A stretch of 64,000 bases of DNA, taken from NCBI RefSeq assembly GCF_021483235.1, contig NZ_JAKEEC010000015.1, positions 11,167-75,166 of the forward strand. Direction: 5' to 3'. The first letter of the stretch is position 1. Every line of letters begins with the position of its first letter. The translations under genes and the position numbers were made by a program. The notes under the pieces were generated by a model that was not told the origin of the DNA, searched no databases, and saw nothing but the letters and a program-made list of their open reading frames with translations. This document shows positions 7,030 to 15,907 of this stretch, piece by piece. This DNA comes from Arthrobacter alkaliphilus. Lineage in GTDB: Bacteria; Actinomycetota; Actinomycetes; Actinomycetales; Micrococcaceae.

Positions 7030-10000
7030 GTGTACACGCAGTTCACCATGGTTGATAGTTCGGGTTCGCGCGCGGTCGACGTGGCGGTGGAGGCAGAGCC
7101 CGACGCCGATGCCAGCCGGGTGTTGCGTGCTGCGGCAGGCGACGGGGCCGGCTTTCGTGCCGGGGACGGCGCCGTTGCCTGGGCTCAGTCCGGGGTGCAC
7201 GACGGCGCCGTAATCCGTGCGGATGCCGACTTGCCGCTCCAACCAAGGGTCGTTTCGCCTGATCCGCGGAAAGCACGGATCCTGCGGGTGGGCGGCGATG
7301 CCGGAACTGTCTACGAGACGAGCACCGGGCGTTTGAGTCTGGGTTCGGGATCGGACTGTTCCATAATCCTTGCCGAGGATGGACTGCCGCCGCTGGCCGC
7401 CGTCGTCGACATCGCAGAGGACGGGGTGTGGATTGAACGGGCCAACGCCGACGTCGAACTGACGTTGAATTCCGAACCGGTGCCCGCCCGGGCGCGCTGG
7501 GCGGACGGGGAAGTCCTCCGGATCGGGACCGCGTTGCTCGCCCTTGCGCTGACCCCGGTTGAGCCGGCCTCGCTCAAAGCCTCGGATGAGCCGGGAAAGC
7601 TCGATTTCAACCGGCCTCCGCGGTTGTTCCCGCCCTCCCGCAACACCAAATTCCGTCTCCCGGCAGAGCCCAAAGAGGATGGCAAACGCTCCCTGCCGAT
7701 CCTGATGGCTTTGGCCCCGTTGGCAGTATCGGTGGGCATCGCCGTCGTCATGGCCCGGCCGATGTACCTCTTGTTCGGGCTCCTGTCCCCCGTGCTCATG
7801 ATCGCTAACTACTTCCAGTCCAAGAAAGCCGGGAAAGAGGGGTACCGGGAGCGTCTGCGGGCGTTCCGGACGGAGAAGCGCACTATTGAGGAAGATGCCC
7901 GGCACGCGCTGCTCGCGTTTGAGAAGGAGGCCCGTCTGCTCAGTCCCGATCCGGCTACGGCGGGACTGATCGCGACCACCCCTGGGACCCGGTTGTGGGA
8001 GCGGAGGCGCACCAACCCGGACCATCTCTCGGTGCGCTTGGGCGTGGCCACAATGCCTTCGGATGTGGTCCTGGAAGACCCGGCACAGCTCGAACATAAG
8101 CGTCAGGTCACTTGGGATGCGCGGGATGTGCCCGTCACCGTTTCGTTGCCACGGCATGGAATTCTGGGGATTTGCGCTGACCAGGAAAGCGCCCGGCAGA
8201 TTGGCGGCTGGGTGATGGCCCAATTGGCTGTCGCCCAAAGCCCGCGGGATGTGCGCTTGTATCTGTTGACAACATCCGAAGCCCGGACCGCTTGGGACTG
8301 GGTCCGCTGGCTCCCGCACATTCAGTCTCCGACACCTGAACGTTCCTTTGCCCTGGTGGGTACGGATCCCCTGAGCATCACTCAGCGCATGGGCGAGCTC
8401 GCGGTGCTGATCACCGAGCGGCAACGGATACGGGCCACGAGTTCGGCGATCGAATTCGCCGATCCCGACGTGGTGGTTGTCATCGACGGCGCCCGCGCCC
8501 TGCGGGGCCGCCCGGGAGTATCCCAACTTTTGCAGGATGGACCAGCCGTCGGCGTGTACACGGTATGCCTCGACACCGAGGAACGCTACTTGCCCGAAGA
8601 GTGCAACGCTGTCTTTCGACAGGAATCAAACGGGCACTGGGCGTTGCGGCAGCAACGCGAGCATGATCTGGATACGGTGTGCGCGGACCGGGTCAGTGCC
8701 AGCTGGTTTGACTGGGTGGCCCGCGGTATCGCTCCCCTTCGCGACGCAGGCGACGACGCCGAGGGTTCGATTCCGGCATCGGCCAGGTTCGTGGAGGTTG
8801 CGGGCATCGAGCCGACAACGGCTGAAACCGTCGTCGAACGCTGGTCCCGTTCCGGCAGGAGCACGGAAGTCCTCCTCGGCGTGGACATGGAGGGCGCCTT
8901 CCGCGTCGACCTGCACCGCGACGGTCCCCACGCCCTGATCGGCGGGACCACCGGCGCGGGCAAGTCCGAGCTCCTGCAGACCATGGTGGCCTCGCTGGCG
9001 CTGGCGAACACTCCGGATGAGCTCAACTTCGTCCTGATCGACTATAAGGGCGGGGCCGCCTTCAAGGACTGCGTTGCCCTTCCGCACACGGTAGGTATAG
9101 TCACGGACCTGGATGCGCACCTCGTGGGGCGCGCCATCGAATCGCTGAGCGCCGAGCTTCGCAGGCGTGAGCATCTGCTTGCGGCCGTCGGGGCGAAGGA
9201 CATCGAGGACTACACCGTCATTTCCGACCGGGACGCCAGTGTGCCGAAAATGCCGAGGCTGGTACTGGTGGTCGACGAATTTGCCGCCATGAAAACGGAG
9301 CTGCCGGACTTTATTACCGGGATCGTCAACATCGCCCAGCGCGGCCGCTCCCTCGGGATCCACCTAATACTCGCAACCCAGCGCCCCAGCGGGGCGATCA
9401 CCGCAGACATCCGCGCCAATACGAACCTGCGGATCGCCCTGCGGGTCAGCGATGTCGGAGACAGCCTAGATATCCTGTCGGCCCCGGACGCCGCCAAGAT
9501 ATCCCAGTCCACCCCCGGGCGCGGATACCTCCGTTCCGGCGCCGAAGCTTTGCGCCCTTTCCAGACCGCGAGAGTGGGCGGCCGCCGCCCCGGCCAGGAC
9601 TCGAACGAAGCGCCGGAACCCGTGGTGTTGCCGATGCCGTGGTCCCAACTGGGCCAGCCCCGACCAGCGACAACCACCGACGCGAAAGAACAGGAAGAGA
9701 CCACCGACCTCATGGTCCTGGTGGAGGCCATCGCCCAAGCCGCACAGCAACAGCAGATAGCGCCACAGGCCTCCCCTTGGCTGCCTCCGTTGCCCGAAAC
9801 CCTCGCCCTGGCCGATATCACCCCACCGCGCCGCGTCGATGTTGCCCTGCCCGGTTGGATCGAACCAATTGTGTTCGGCCTGGAAGACCTTCCGGGCCAG
9901 CAACGCCAGAACCCGTTGGTGCTGGACCTGCAGCACTTCGGCCACCTGTATCTCACCGGTTCGGCGCGAAGCGGCCGGTCCCAGGCACTGCGCACCATCG

Positions 10001-11364
10001 CCGGATCCATCGCCCGTACCACCCTGGTGGACGACGTCCACATCTACGGCCTGGATTTCGGCAACGGCAGCCTCCTCGCGCTCACCGGCCTCCCCCACTG
10101 CGGGGCAGTCGCCACGAGGGCGCAGGCCGAACGTGTCGAGCGGCTCCTCGACCATATCCTCGCCGAGATCGCGACCCGGCAGCGGGACTTCGCGGCGCGC
10201 GGCTTCGCCAACCTCACGGAACAGCGGACGTACGCGCCGATGGAGGAACGATTGCCGCACCTCGTGGTGCTCCTTGACCAATGGGAAGGCTTCCTCACCA
10301 CCCTGGGCGACGGCGGAAGCAGTGCCTTGGCCGAAAAGGTCATAGCGGTCCTGCGTGAAGGATCTTCGGCCGGCGTCCACTGCGTGATCACCGGCGACAA
10401 GCAGCTCCTCACGCCGCGAATGTCCTCCCTGGCCGACTGGAAACTCATGCTTAGGTTCTCGGACCGCGGAGATTACACGATGGGCGGCCTGCAACCACGC
10501 AAACTTCCGGACTTGATCTCCCCCGGACGGGCATTCGCCGCCGATACCGGAACCGAAGCCCAGATAGCCCTCCTGACGGCGGACCCGGCCGGACAAGCCC
10601 AGATCCAGGCACTTCAAACCATCGCCCAGGAAGCACAAGCGTCGCCGGAAAACGCACATGCCCGGTACCGGCCCCTGGCCCTTCGCACGCTGCCGACCCG
10701 GATCTCTTTTGAGGAGGTCTGGACCAAGCGGACCGGGCCGGCCTCTCCGCTGACCGCCGTGATCGGCGTCGGCGGGGATGACCTCGATACCCTCCACATT
10801 GACTTCCAAACGGGCCCGCCCAGCTTCCTCATCCTGGGCTCGCCAAGGAGCGGACGCAGCACCTTGGCCGTGACCGCGGCCGAGTCGCTTCACCGGAACG
10901 GGACGGAACTGGTCATCATCGCGCCGCAGGCATCACCCTTGCTGCAACAGGCGGGACGGTCGCGGGCCGCGTTTGACCCACTCACTCTCGACGCGGAAGA
11001 CCTCGCGGCTGCGACCGCAGGGGCTGAAAACCTGGCGTTGATCATTGACGATGCCGAGTTGATCCAAGACCCGGACGCACGCCAATGGCTCAAAACCTAT
11101 CTCCGGTCAGCCCGGGGAAACGAACGAGCCCTCATCGCTGCCGGAAGTGTGGAAGACTTCGGCACCAGTGTATTCAGCGGTTGGGAGATCGATATGAAGA
11201 CCAACCGCCGGGGAGCCCTGCTCAGTCCAACGGCCACCTTGCAAGGCGGACAGATCGGAGTCTCCCTGACCCGAAACCACCTGAGCCATAGCGGAACCCC
11301 AGGGCGGGCACTGGTCAACCTCGGGGACGGGATCCTCCGCACCATCCAGACGCCGCTCATTTAG
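7030..11364 (+). CDS. essC: Type VII secretion FtsK/SpoIIIE ATPase (EssC/EccC-like)
   Basis: The protein has 1444 residues. An FHA-like beta region lies at about 85-180, two adjacent transmembrane helices at about 222-262, and three tandem FtsK/SpoIIIE ATPase modules follow. ATPase 1 has an intact Walker A (GGTTGAGKS, about 638-646) and Walker B (LVLVVDEF, about 745-752). ATPases 2 and 3 have GSARSGRS (about 977) and GSPRSGRS (about 1271), with Arg in place of the Walker Lys. Degenerate distal ATPases are common in this family, where they regulate the first. FHA modules plus three ATPases on one chain match EssC of T7SSb more than the split EccCa/EccCb of ESX-1. The GTG start at 7030 is annotated; an ATG at 7048 is possible. 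It powers export of WXG100 proteins and toxins. Confidence 0.93.
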   Translation: MYTQFTMVDSSGSRAVDVAVEAEPDADASRVLRAAAGDGAGFRAGDGAVAWAQSGVHDGAVIRADADLPLQPRVVSPDPRKARILRVGGDAGTVYETSTGRLSLGSGSDCSIILAEDGLPPLAAVVDIAEDGVWIERANADVELTLNSEPVPARARWADGEVLRIGTALLALALTPVEPASLKASDEPGKLDFNRPPRLFPPSRNTKFRLPAEPKEDGKRSLPILMALAPLAVSVGIAVVMARPMYLLFGLLSPVLMIANYFQSKKAGKEGYRERLRAFRTEKRTIEEDARHALLAFEKEARLLSPDPATAGLIATTPGTRLWERRRTNPDHLSVRLGVATMPSDVVLEDPAQLEHKRQVTWDARDVPVTVSLPRHGILGICADQESARQIGGWVMAQLAVAQSPRDVRLYLLTTSEARTAWDWVRWLPHIQSPTPERSFALVGTDPLSITQRMGELAVLITERQRIRATSSAIEFADPDVVVVIDGARALRGRPGVSQLLQDGPAVGVYTVCLDTEERYLPEECNAVFRQESNGHWALRQQREHDLDTVCADRVSASWFDWVARGIAPLRDAGDDAEGSIPASARFVEVAGIEPTTAETVVERWSRSGRSTEVLLGVDMEGAFRVDLHRDGPHALIGGTTGAGKSELLQTMVASLALANTPDELNFVLIDYKGGAAFKDCVALPHTVGIVTDLDAHLVGRAIESLSAELRRREHLLAAVGAKDIEDYTVISDRDASVPKMPRLVLVVDEFAAMKTELPDFITGIVNIAQRGRSLGIHLILATQRPSGAITADIRANTNLRIALRVSDVGDSLDILSAPDAAKISQSTPGRGYLRSGAEALRPFQTARVGGRRPGQDSNEAPEPVVLPMPWSQLGQPRPATTTDAKEQEETTDLMVLVEAIAQAAQQQQIAPQASPWLPPLPETLALADITPPRRVDVALPGWIEPIVFGLEDLPGQQRQNPLVLDLQHFGHLYLTGSARSGRSQALRTIAGSIARTTLVDDVHIYGLDFGNGSLLALTGLPHCGAVATRAQAERVERLLDHILAEIATRQRDFAARGFANLTEQRTYAPMEERLPHLVVLLDQWEGFLTTLGDGGSSALAEKVIAVLREGSSAGVHCVITGDKQLLTPRMSSLADWKLMLRFSDRGDYTMGGLQPRKLPDLISPGRAFAADTGTEAQIALLTADPAGQAQIQALQTIAQEAQASPENAHARYRPLALRTLPTRISFEEVWTKRTGPASPLTAVIGVGGDDLDTLHIDFQTGPPSFLILGSPRSGRSTLAVTAAESLHRNGTELVIIAPQASPLLQQAGRSRAAFDPLTLDAEDLAAATAGAENLALIIDDAELIQDPDARQWLKTYLRSARGNERALIAAGSVEDFGTSVFSGWEIDMKTNRRGALLSPTATLQGGQIGVSLTRNHLSHSGTPGRALVNLGDGILRTIQTPLI

Positions 11365-11540
11365 CGGTTCGCCGGATTATTTCCCCGGCGCCGGGCTTGG
11401 ACGCGGTAGACCCCGTCGGATTCTGCTGGATCATTCTTCTCGTCGAAGATACCGTCCCCGAGATTCCGGGGTCCCGCATTAAATCCATTCGAATGATGGA
11501 GCAGAATCGTACATCCGAGCCCGGAGCACGCGCACCGGAC

Positions 11541-11577
11541 AAAGAAAAACACCCCGGTCCGAAGACCGAGGGGTTTT
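11541..11577 (-). terminator. Rho-independent terminator after tRNA-Ala (possibly bidirectional)
   Basis: CCCCGGTC and GACC(GA)GGGG form a GC-rich hairpin at 11552-11573. On the minus strand it is followed by a T-run interrupted by one C (TTTTTCTTT). On the plus strand it is followed by TTTT, so it could also stop readthrough from the essC side. Confidence 0.75.
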
Positions 11578-11612
11578 CGACGACTTGGGATTTCCCAAAT
11601 CATTACAAATGG

Positions 11613-11685
11613 TGGAGCTGAGGGGACTCGAACCCCTGACCCCCTGCATGCCATGCAGGTGCGCTACCAGCTGCGCCACAGCCCC
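11613..11685 (-). tRNA. tRNA-Ala (anticodon GGC)
   Basis: The 73-nt cloverleaf folds fully. The acceptor GGGGCTG pairs with CAGCTCC, and the D arm is GCGC...GCGC. The anticodon stem CCTGC/GCAGG encloses loop ATGGCAT, giving GGC. The T arm has the TTCGAGT loop. CCA is encoded at 11610-11612. Confidence 0.97.
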
Positions 11686-11828
11686 ATATTTTCGCTGCTT
11701 CACGAACCGTCAACTGCGGTCAAAATCCCCTGCGGTTTTCGAATTCCTCCGAAGCAACTCAAATATCTTAGAACAGCATTTCCGAAAATTCCAAATCGGG
11801 CATATTCAGCCGATTTGCGCCGAAAAGA

Positions 11829-12227
11829 CTAGGATTCCTCTGCGGCGGGAGCCTTCGCCGAGGCGTCAGTGCCGAGTTCCAGATCCACTACGGGGCAGTC
11901 TTTCCAGAGGCGTTCCAGGGCGTAGAAGACCCTGTCCTCGGAATGCTGGACGTGCACCACGACGTCGGCATAGTCCAGCAGGACCCAGCGGCCCTCCGAA
12001 CGGCCTTCCCTGCGGACCGGGCGCAGGTCTTGCTTGAGCAACTCTTCCTCGATGCCGTCGACGATGGCGTTAACCTGGCGTTCGGTCGGGGCCGAGGCGA
12101 TCAGGAAGACATCAGTAAGGGCCAGGCGTTCGCTGACGTCCAGGGCAATAATGTCCTCGGCCAGCTTGTCCGCTGCCGCGCGGGCGGCGTGGCGGGCCAA
12201 GAGGACGGATTGTTCGTGTGCAGTCAC
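11829..12227 (-). CDS. rsfS: Ribosome silencing factor RsfS
   Basis: The 132-residue protein has the RsfS/Iojap fold. ALDVSERLALTDVFLIASAPTERQVNAIVD near residues 28-58 and GRWVLLDYADVVVHV near 80-94 are the conserved strands and helix that bind ribosomal protein L14 and block subunit joining under poor nutrition. A short Ala-rich tail follows. It starts at GTG after AGGAGTCCT. It is downstream of nadD and a membrane protein gene, and nadD-rsfS linkage is usual in bacteria. Confidence 0.93.
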   Translation of the reverse strand: MTAHEQSVLLARHAARAAADKLAEDIIALDVSERLALTDVFLIASAPTERQVNAIVDGIEEELLKQDLRPVRREGRSEGRWVLLDYADVVVHVQHSEDRVFYALERLWKDCPVVDLELGTDASAKAPAAEES

Positions 12228-12294
12228 AGGACTCCTTGTATGCGGCTTCGAGAATAGACAAAGCCTGTTTCTTTGGTGGCAAAAGCCATTTTGG

Positions 12295-13536
12295 TCAGCG
12301 GGAAAGTCCGCTGGTGATCATGATGATGCCCGCAATCAGGGCGATGGCTCCGATGCCGACGAGTCCCAAGACCAGGAGCCGGGCACGCTGGGCGCGGCCG
12401 AGGCCCGCCGTCGCGGCGTCAAGGGGTTCGAGTCCGTAGGCGGAGCTTGCGGAAATCGGCGGATGCTCGGCCGCTTGCGCGGACGCTTCGCCATCAGGTT
12501 CGATGCCCGACGTCGGGCGCCCACCGGCCGCCTTCGCAGCGGCCTCCGCGCGCGCCAGCACTCCTCCGCGCCCGCGCAGGCCGCGGGACTTGGCCGCCGA
12601 CTGGCCCGGCTTTACTTTCGGCGCAGGGGACGTGACGAGTGGGACAAATGTGGTGCCGGGCGGCTTCATGACCGGACGGTCGAGTCCGGGAACCTTCACG
12701 AATTCAAGGGGCGTCACCATGGCCAGGTTGCTCGCCACCGACGGTTCAGCACGAACCGGACCGGCAGGACGACTGTTCTGCTCGGCGAGTTTCTGCTTGG
12801 CCATGGCCCTCTTGTTGAGGACCGCCTCGCGTTCAGCCTGGGCGATCTGTTCGGCCAAAGCTTCCGGATCCGCCGGCTCCGCGTCGGTACCGGAAACCTC
12901 GGATTCGGCGGCAGGGATTCTCTGCACCGCCGACTCCATTGCCGCGATGTGCTCAAGCTTGCTGGTCTGGTTGTTCGCTTGCGCTGCAAGGAGCTCGCGG
13001 GCCATCAATGCCTGCTCCACCGTCATTTCCGGAGCACCGGGCGGAGGCCCTGCCGTGACGCGGACGCCGCCGTCGGGCGCAACGCCGGGCCGGTCGGGAG
13101 CGGACTGCTGCCTGGCCGGAGACTGGACGGGCACGCTGGATGTCCTCGGCCCGGAGCCCGGGGCAGGAACGACGGGGATCGTCGACGTGCCCGGGGCGAC
13201 TTCTTCCTGCAATTGCTGCAGGCGCAGCTGACGGCGCGTCGGTGGACCGCCGCGGGAGAGCTGCTGCTCCTTGTCGGCCAATTCCTTGATGGCGCGCAGG
13301 GCTGCACGGTCGCGTGCACGCGCCTGGGATGAACGCTCCGAGGCGGGTTTGGCGTCCAGCGGAGCATCCGCCACCCGGCGCACCCGATGGGCCGAAGCAC
13401 CTCCGGACACGTGGTTTGCGTTCTCGGAGGTCACGGCATCGCCCGCAGCCGGACGTGCGCCGGATTCTTCCAGTCGTGCGTCCCGGGCTCGTCGAAGCTC
13501 GCGCCGGCTAGGGATGGGGGGCTGTTCCTGGCTCAT
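12295..13536 (-). CDS. Uncharacterised membrane-anchored protein between nadD and rsfS
   Basis: This 413-residue protein has a long Ala/Pro/Arg-rich, probably disordered and highly charged region (1-380) beginning MSQEQPPIPSRRELRRARDAR. It ends in one C-terminal transmembrane helix (LLVLGLVGIGAIALIAGII). With no signal peptide, the bulk should be cytoplasmic (tail-anchored). It contains helical Glu/Ala stretches around 185-275 that may form coiled coil. It starts 8 bp after nadD ends. No catalytic motif was found, so the function is unknown. Confidence 0.65.
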   Translation of the reverse strand: MSQEQPPIPSRRELRRARDARLEESGARPAAGDAVTSENANHVSGGASAHRVRRVADAPLDAKPASERSSQARARDRAALRAIKELADKEQQLSRGGPPTRRQLRLQQLQEEVAPGTSTIPVVPAPGSGPRTSSVPVQSPARQQSAPDRPGVAPDGGVRVTAGPPPGAPEMTVEQALMARELLAAQANNQTSKLEHIAAMESAVQRIPAAESEVSGTDAEPADPEALAEQIAQAEREAVLNKRAMAKQKLAEQNSRPAGPVRAEPSVASNLAMVTPLEFVKVPGLDRPVMKPPGTTFVPLVTSPAPKVKPGQSAAKSRGLRGRGGVLARAEAAAKAAGGRPTSGIEPDGEASAQAAEHPPISASSAYGLEPLDAATAGLGRAQRARLLVLGLVGIGAIALIAGIIMITSGLSR

Positions 13537-13543
13537 TCGAAAC

Positions 13544-14218
13544 TCACTCGGTACGGGCTTGGTGTTCTGATCCGGTCATAGCATGCGGGGGCTCCCCCAT
13601 GCCGGGTTTGCCCGTGTACAGCTTGTGTTTGGCGATGTACTGCACTACTCCGTCAGGTACGAGGTACCAGACCGGATTGCCTGCACCCACGCGGGCGCGG
13701 CAATCGGTCGAAGAAATCGCCATGGCGGGCACTTCCAAGAGACTGACATCTTCCCTGCCCATGTCGTCCAGGACATGGCCGGGCCTGGTGACGCCGACAA
13801 AATGCGCCAAGGACCAAAGCTCGTCGACATCTTTCCAGGACAGGATTTGCGCCAAGGCGTCCGCGCCCGTAATAAAGAATAGGTCCGCATCCGGCCGCTG
13901 GGTCCGCAGATCCCGCAAGGTATCGATCGTGAAGGTCGGACCGGGGCGGTCCACGTCCACACGGCTCACCGTGAAATTGGGGTTGGATGCCGTGGCGATA
14001 ACCGTCATCAAGTAGCGATGCTCGGCTTCGCTAACTTCCTTGTGCGATTTCTGCCAAGGCTGTCCGGTGGGCACGAAGACCACCTCGTCCAAACGGAACT
14101 TGGCAGCAACCTCACTGGCAGCAACCAAGTGGCCGTGATGGATGGGATCGAACGTCCCACCCATCACGCCCAAGCGGTGTCGGCGCCCCGTTATTTCGAA
14201 GGGCTTTGCAGCGGAAAT
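13544..14218 (-). CDS. nadD: Nicotinate-nucleotide adenylyltransferase
   Basis: NadD adenylylates nicotinate mononucleotide to deamido-NAD in NAD synthesis. The nucleotidylyltransferase signature [11 protein letters not shown] lies at the N-terminus, and the second signature ISSTDCR sits near the C-terminus. GQPWQKSH and SWKDVDELW are also family-typical. The start is unusual. The only ATG/GTG/TTG codons near the domain (TTG 14176, GTG 14167, ATG 14164) would remove the basic GRRHRLG strand that, as I recall, homologues such as the M. tuberculosis enzyme retain. The next upstream one (TTG 14323) lies inside the preceding gene. An ATT at 14218, one base after that gene's TAA, fits coupled initiation and gives 224 residues; its Shine-Dalgarno is weak. 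The function is firm and the start uncertain. Confidence 0.88.
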   Translation of the reverse strand: MSAAKPFEITGRRHRLGVMGGTFDPIHHGHLVAASEVAAKFRLDEVVFVPTGQPWQKSHKEVSEAEHRYLMTVIATASNPNFTVSRVDVDRPGPTFTIDTLRDLRTQRPDADLFFITGADALAQILSWKDVDELWSLAHFVGVTRPGHVLDDMGREDVSLLEVPAMAISSTDCRARVGAGNPVWYLVPDGVVQYIAKHKLYTGKPGMGEPPHAMTGSEHQARTE

Positions 14219-14219
14219 G

Positions 14220-14459
14220 TTAGTGACCCAGCCCTGGGTGCTTGGCCGGGTGCTGGCGGTGCGGATCCGAGTGCTCTTCGACAGCGTCGTGACGGTTGCC
14301 GAGGTTGGTGTAGGACATGGCAACGAACATCAGCACCAGCAGGATGCCGAACATGGAGACACCGAAAACCCAAGGTTCAGCCCACAACGGCGCCGGCGCT
14401 TCGGCTCCGCTCTCGCCCCCTTGCGTGAGAATTGAAATGGCGACCTGCTGAAACTGCAT
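14220..14459 (-). CDS. Small single-pass membrane protein upstream of nadD
   Basis: This 79-residue protein has one central transmembrane helix ([19 protein letters not shown]) followed by a hydrophilic His-rich tail. Its TAA stop at 14222-14220 abuts the proposed nadD start. The function is unknown. Its place in the obg-proBA-nadD strand order suggests it is a fixed member of this operon in related species. Confidence 0.62.
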   Translation of the reverse strand: MQFQQVAISILTQGGESGAEAPAPLWAEPWVFGVSMFGILLVLMFVAMSYTNLGNRHDAVEEHSDPHRQHPAKHPGLGH

Positions 14460-14539
14460 TTTCTCCCCTAGCGGTTCAAAGAATTTTCGACGGCGGATCC
14501 TCCCGCCGTTCAGGACTTCTGTTCTATGTTACAGCGTTG

Positions 14540-15907
14540 CTAGGCGCGGACCTGGCCTTCACCTTGGACGATCCACTTCGTGGTGGTGAGCTCGGTCAGG
14601 CCCATAGGACCACGCGCGTGCAGCTTCTGGGTGGAGATTCCCACCTCGGCGCCCAAGCCAAGCTCGCCTCCGTCGGTGAAACGCGTGGAGGCGTTCACGA
14701 TGACCGCCGCGGAGTCGATATCCGCAATGAACTTCTCAGCGTTTGCCAGATCGTTCGTCAGGATGGCTTCCGTGTGTCCGGTCGACCACTTGCGAATGTG
14801 GGCGACGGCCTCGTCCAGGTTGTCAACCATCGCAACCGCGAGGTCAAGGTCCATGTATTCGGTGGCCCAATCGACGTCGTCGGCCGGGACTGTCTCCACG
14901 GAGCCGGACAGCGCCGCTTCAATCCGGGAGTCGACATGCAGGGTGACCCCGGCGGAACGAAGCGCGGCAGCGACCGCGGGCAGCACGGTGGATTTCGAGT
15001 GCACCAGGAGGGTTTCCACAGTGTTGCACACGCTGGGACGCTGGGTCTTGGCGTTGAGCAGGATCTCGACGGCCATTTCTTCACCGGCGGACTCGTCGAT
15101 GAAGATATGCACGTTGCCTTCGCCGGTCTCAACGACAGGCACGGATGAATTGTTCACCACCGTCTGGATCAGCTCACGGCCACCACGGGGAATCAGCACG
15201 TCCACGCGGCCACGGGCACGCATCAGGACATTCGCCCCTTCGCGGCCGAATTGGTCCACGCTCTGGACGGCGTCTGCGGGCAACCCGACTGATTCCAGCG
15301 CATCCCGGAGGATGGTCACAAGGGCCGCGTTGGTGTGGGCTGCCGCCGATCCACCGCGCAGGATCACGGCGTTGCCGCTCTTCAAGGAAAGCCCTGCGAT
15401 GTCGACAGTGACGTTCGGGCGGGCCTCATATATCGCGGCCACCACTCCCATAGGCACGTTGACCTGGCGCAAGCGCAAGCCGTTGGGCAGGGTCTGGCCC
15501 CGGACGACGTTACCCACCGGATCGGGCAAGCCTGCCAGGTTTTCAAGGGCGGCAACCAGGCCGTCGATGCGGGCAGGAGTCAGGGTCAGGCGGTCCAGCA
15601 TGGCAACGGAGGTTCCGTTGTTGCGGCCATACTCAACATCCTTCGCGTTGGCGGCGAGGATGGAGCCCTGCTGTTCCCGGAGGGCAGCACCGATGGCCTG
15701 CAGGGCGCGGTCCTTCCAGGCACGATTCGCCTGGGCAATGCGCCGCGCGGCCTGGCGCGAGCGGTCAGCAATCGAATGCACGGCCGCCTCCACCTCACCG
15801 GGTGTGAGCGGCGCGGTTCCCTGCTCCGGCGTTTCCGGCACCTGCGCGGCATTGCCGGCAAGGGCGTCGGTGATCACAGGAGCGTCAGGGGTAAGGGCCT
15901 CAGTCAT
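14540..15907 (-). CDS. proA: Gamma-glutamyl phosphate reductase
   Basis: The 455-residue protein catalyses the second step of proline synthesis: NADPH reduction of glutamyl 5-phosphate to glutamate semialdehyde. Visible family features are VIYEARPNVTVDIA, a Gly-rich ILRGGSAAAHTN and the catalytic Cys in RPSVCNTVETLLVH. The C-terminal TRFTDGGELGLGAEVGIST...ARGPMGL block is also typical. The N-terminus carries about 30 extra residues rich in Pro/Thr/Ala. Its ATG overlaps the proB stop by 4 bp (15904-15907), so the two subunits of the pathway are probably translationally coupled. Confidence 0.96.
   Translation of the reverse strand: MTEALTPDAPVITDALAGNAAQVPETPEQGTAPLTPGEVEAAVHSIADRSRQAARRIAQANRAWKDRALQAIGAALREQQGSILAANAKDVEYGRNNGTSVAMLDRLTLTPARIDGLVAALENLAGLPDPVGNVVRGQTLPNGLRLRQVNVPMGVVAAIYEARPNVTVDIAGLSLKSGNAVILRGGSAAAHTNAALVTILRDALESVGLPADAVQSVDQFGREGANVLMRARGRVDVLIPRGGRELIQTVVNNSSVPVVETGEGNVHIFIDESAGEEMAVEILLNAKTQRPSVCNTVETLLVHSKSTVLPAVAAALRSAGVTLHVDSRIEAALSGSVETVPADDVDWATEYMDLDLAVAMVDNLDEAVAHIRKWSTGHTEAILTNDLANAEKFIADIDSAAVIVNASTRFTDGGELGLGAEVGISTQKLHARGPMGLTELTTTKWIVQGEGQVRA

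Noticed and set aside
127..11364. Prophage or integrated element around the T7SS genes
   Set aside because: No integrase, transposase, phage structural gene or direct-repeat boundary was found; only the toxin tip and immunity gene are compositionally odd.
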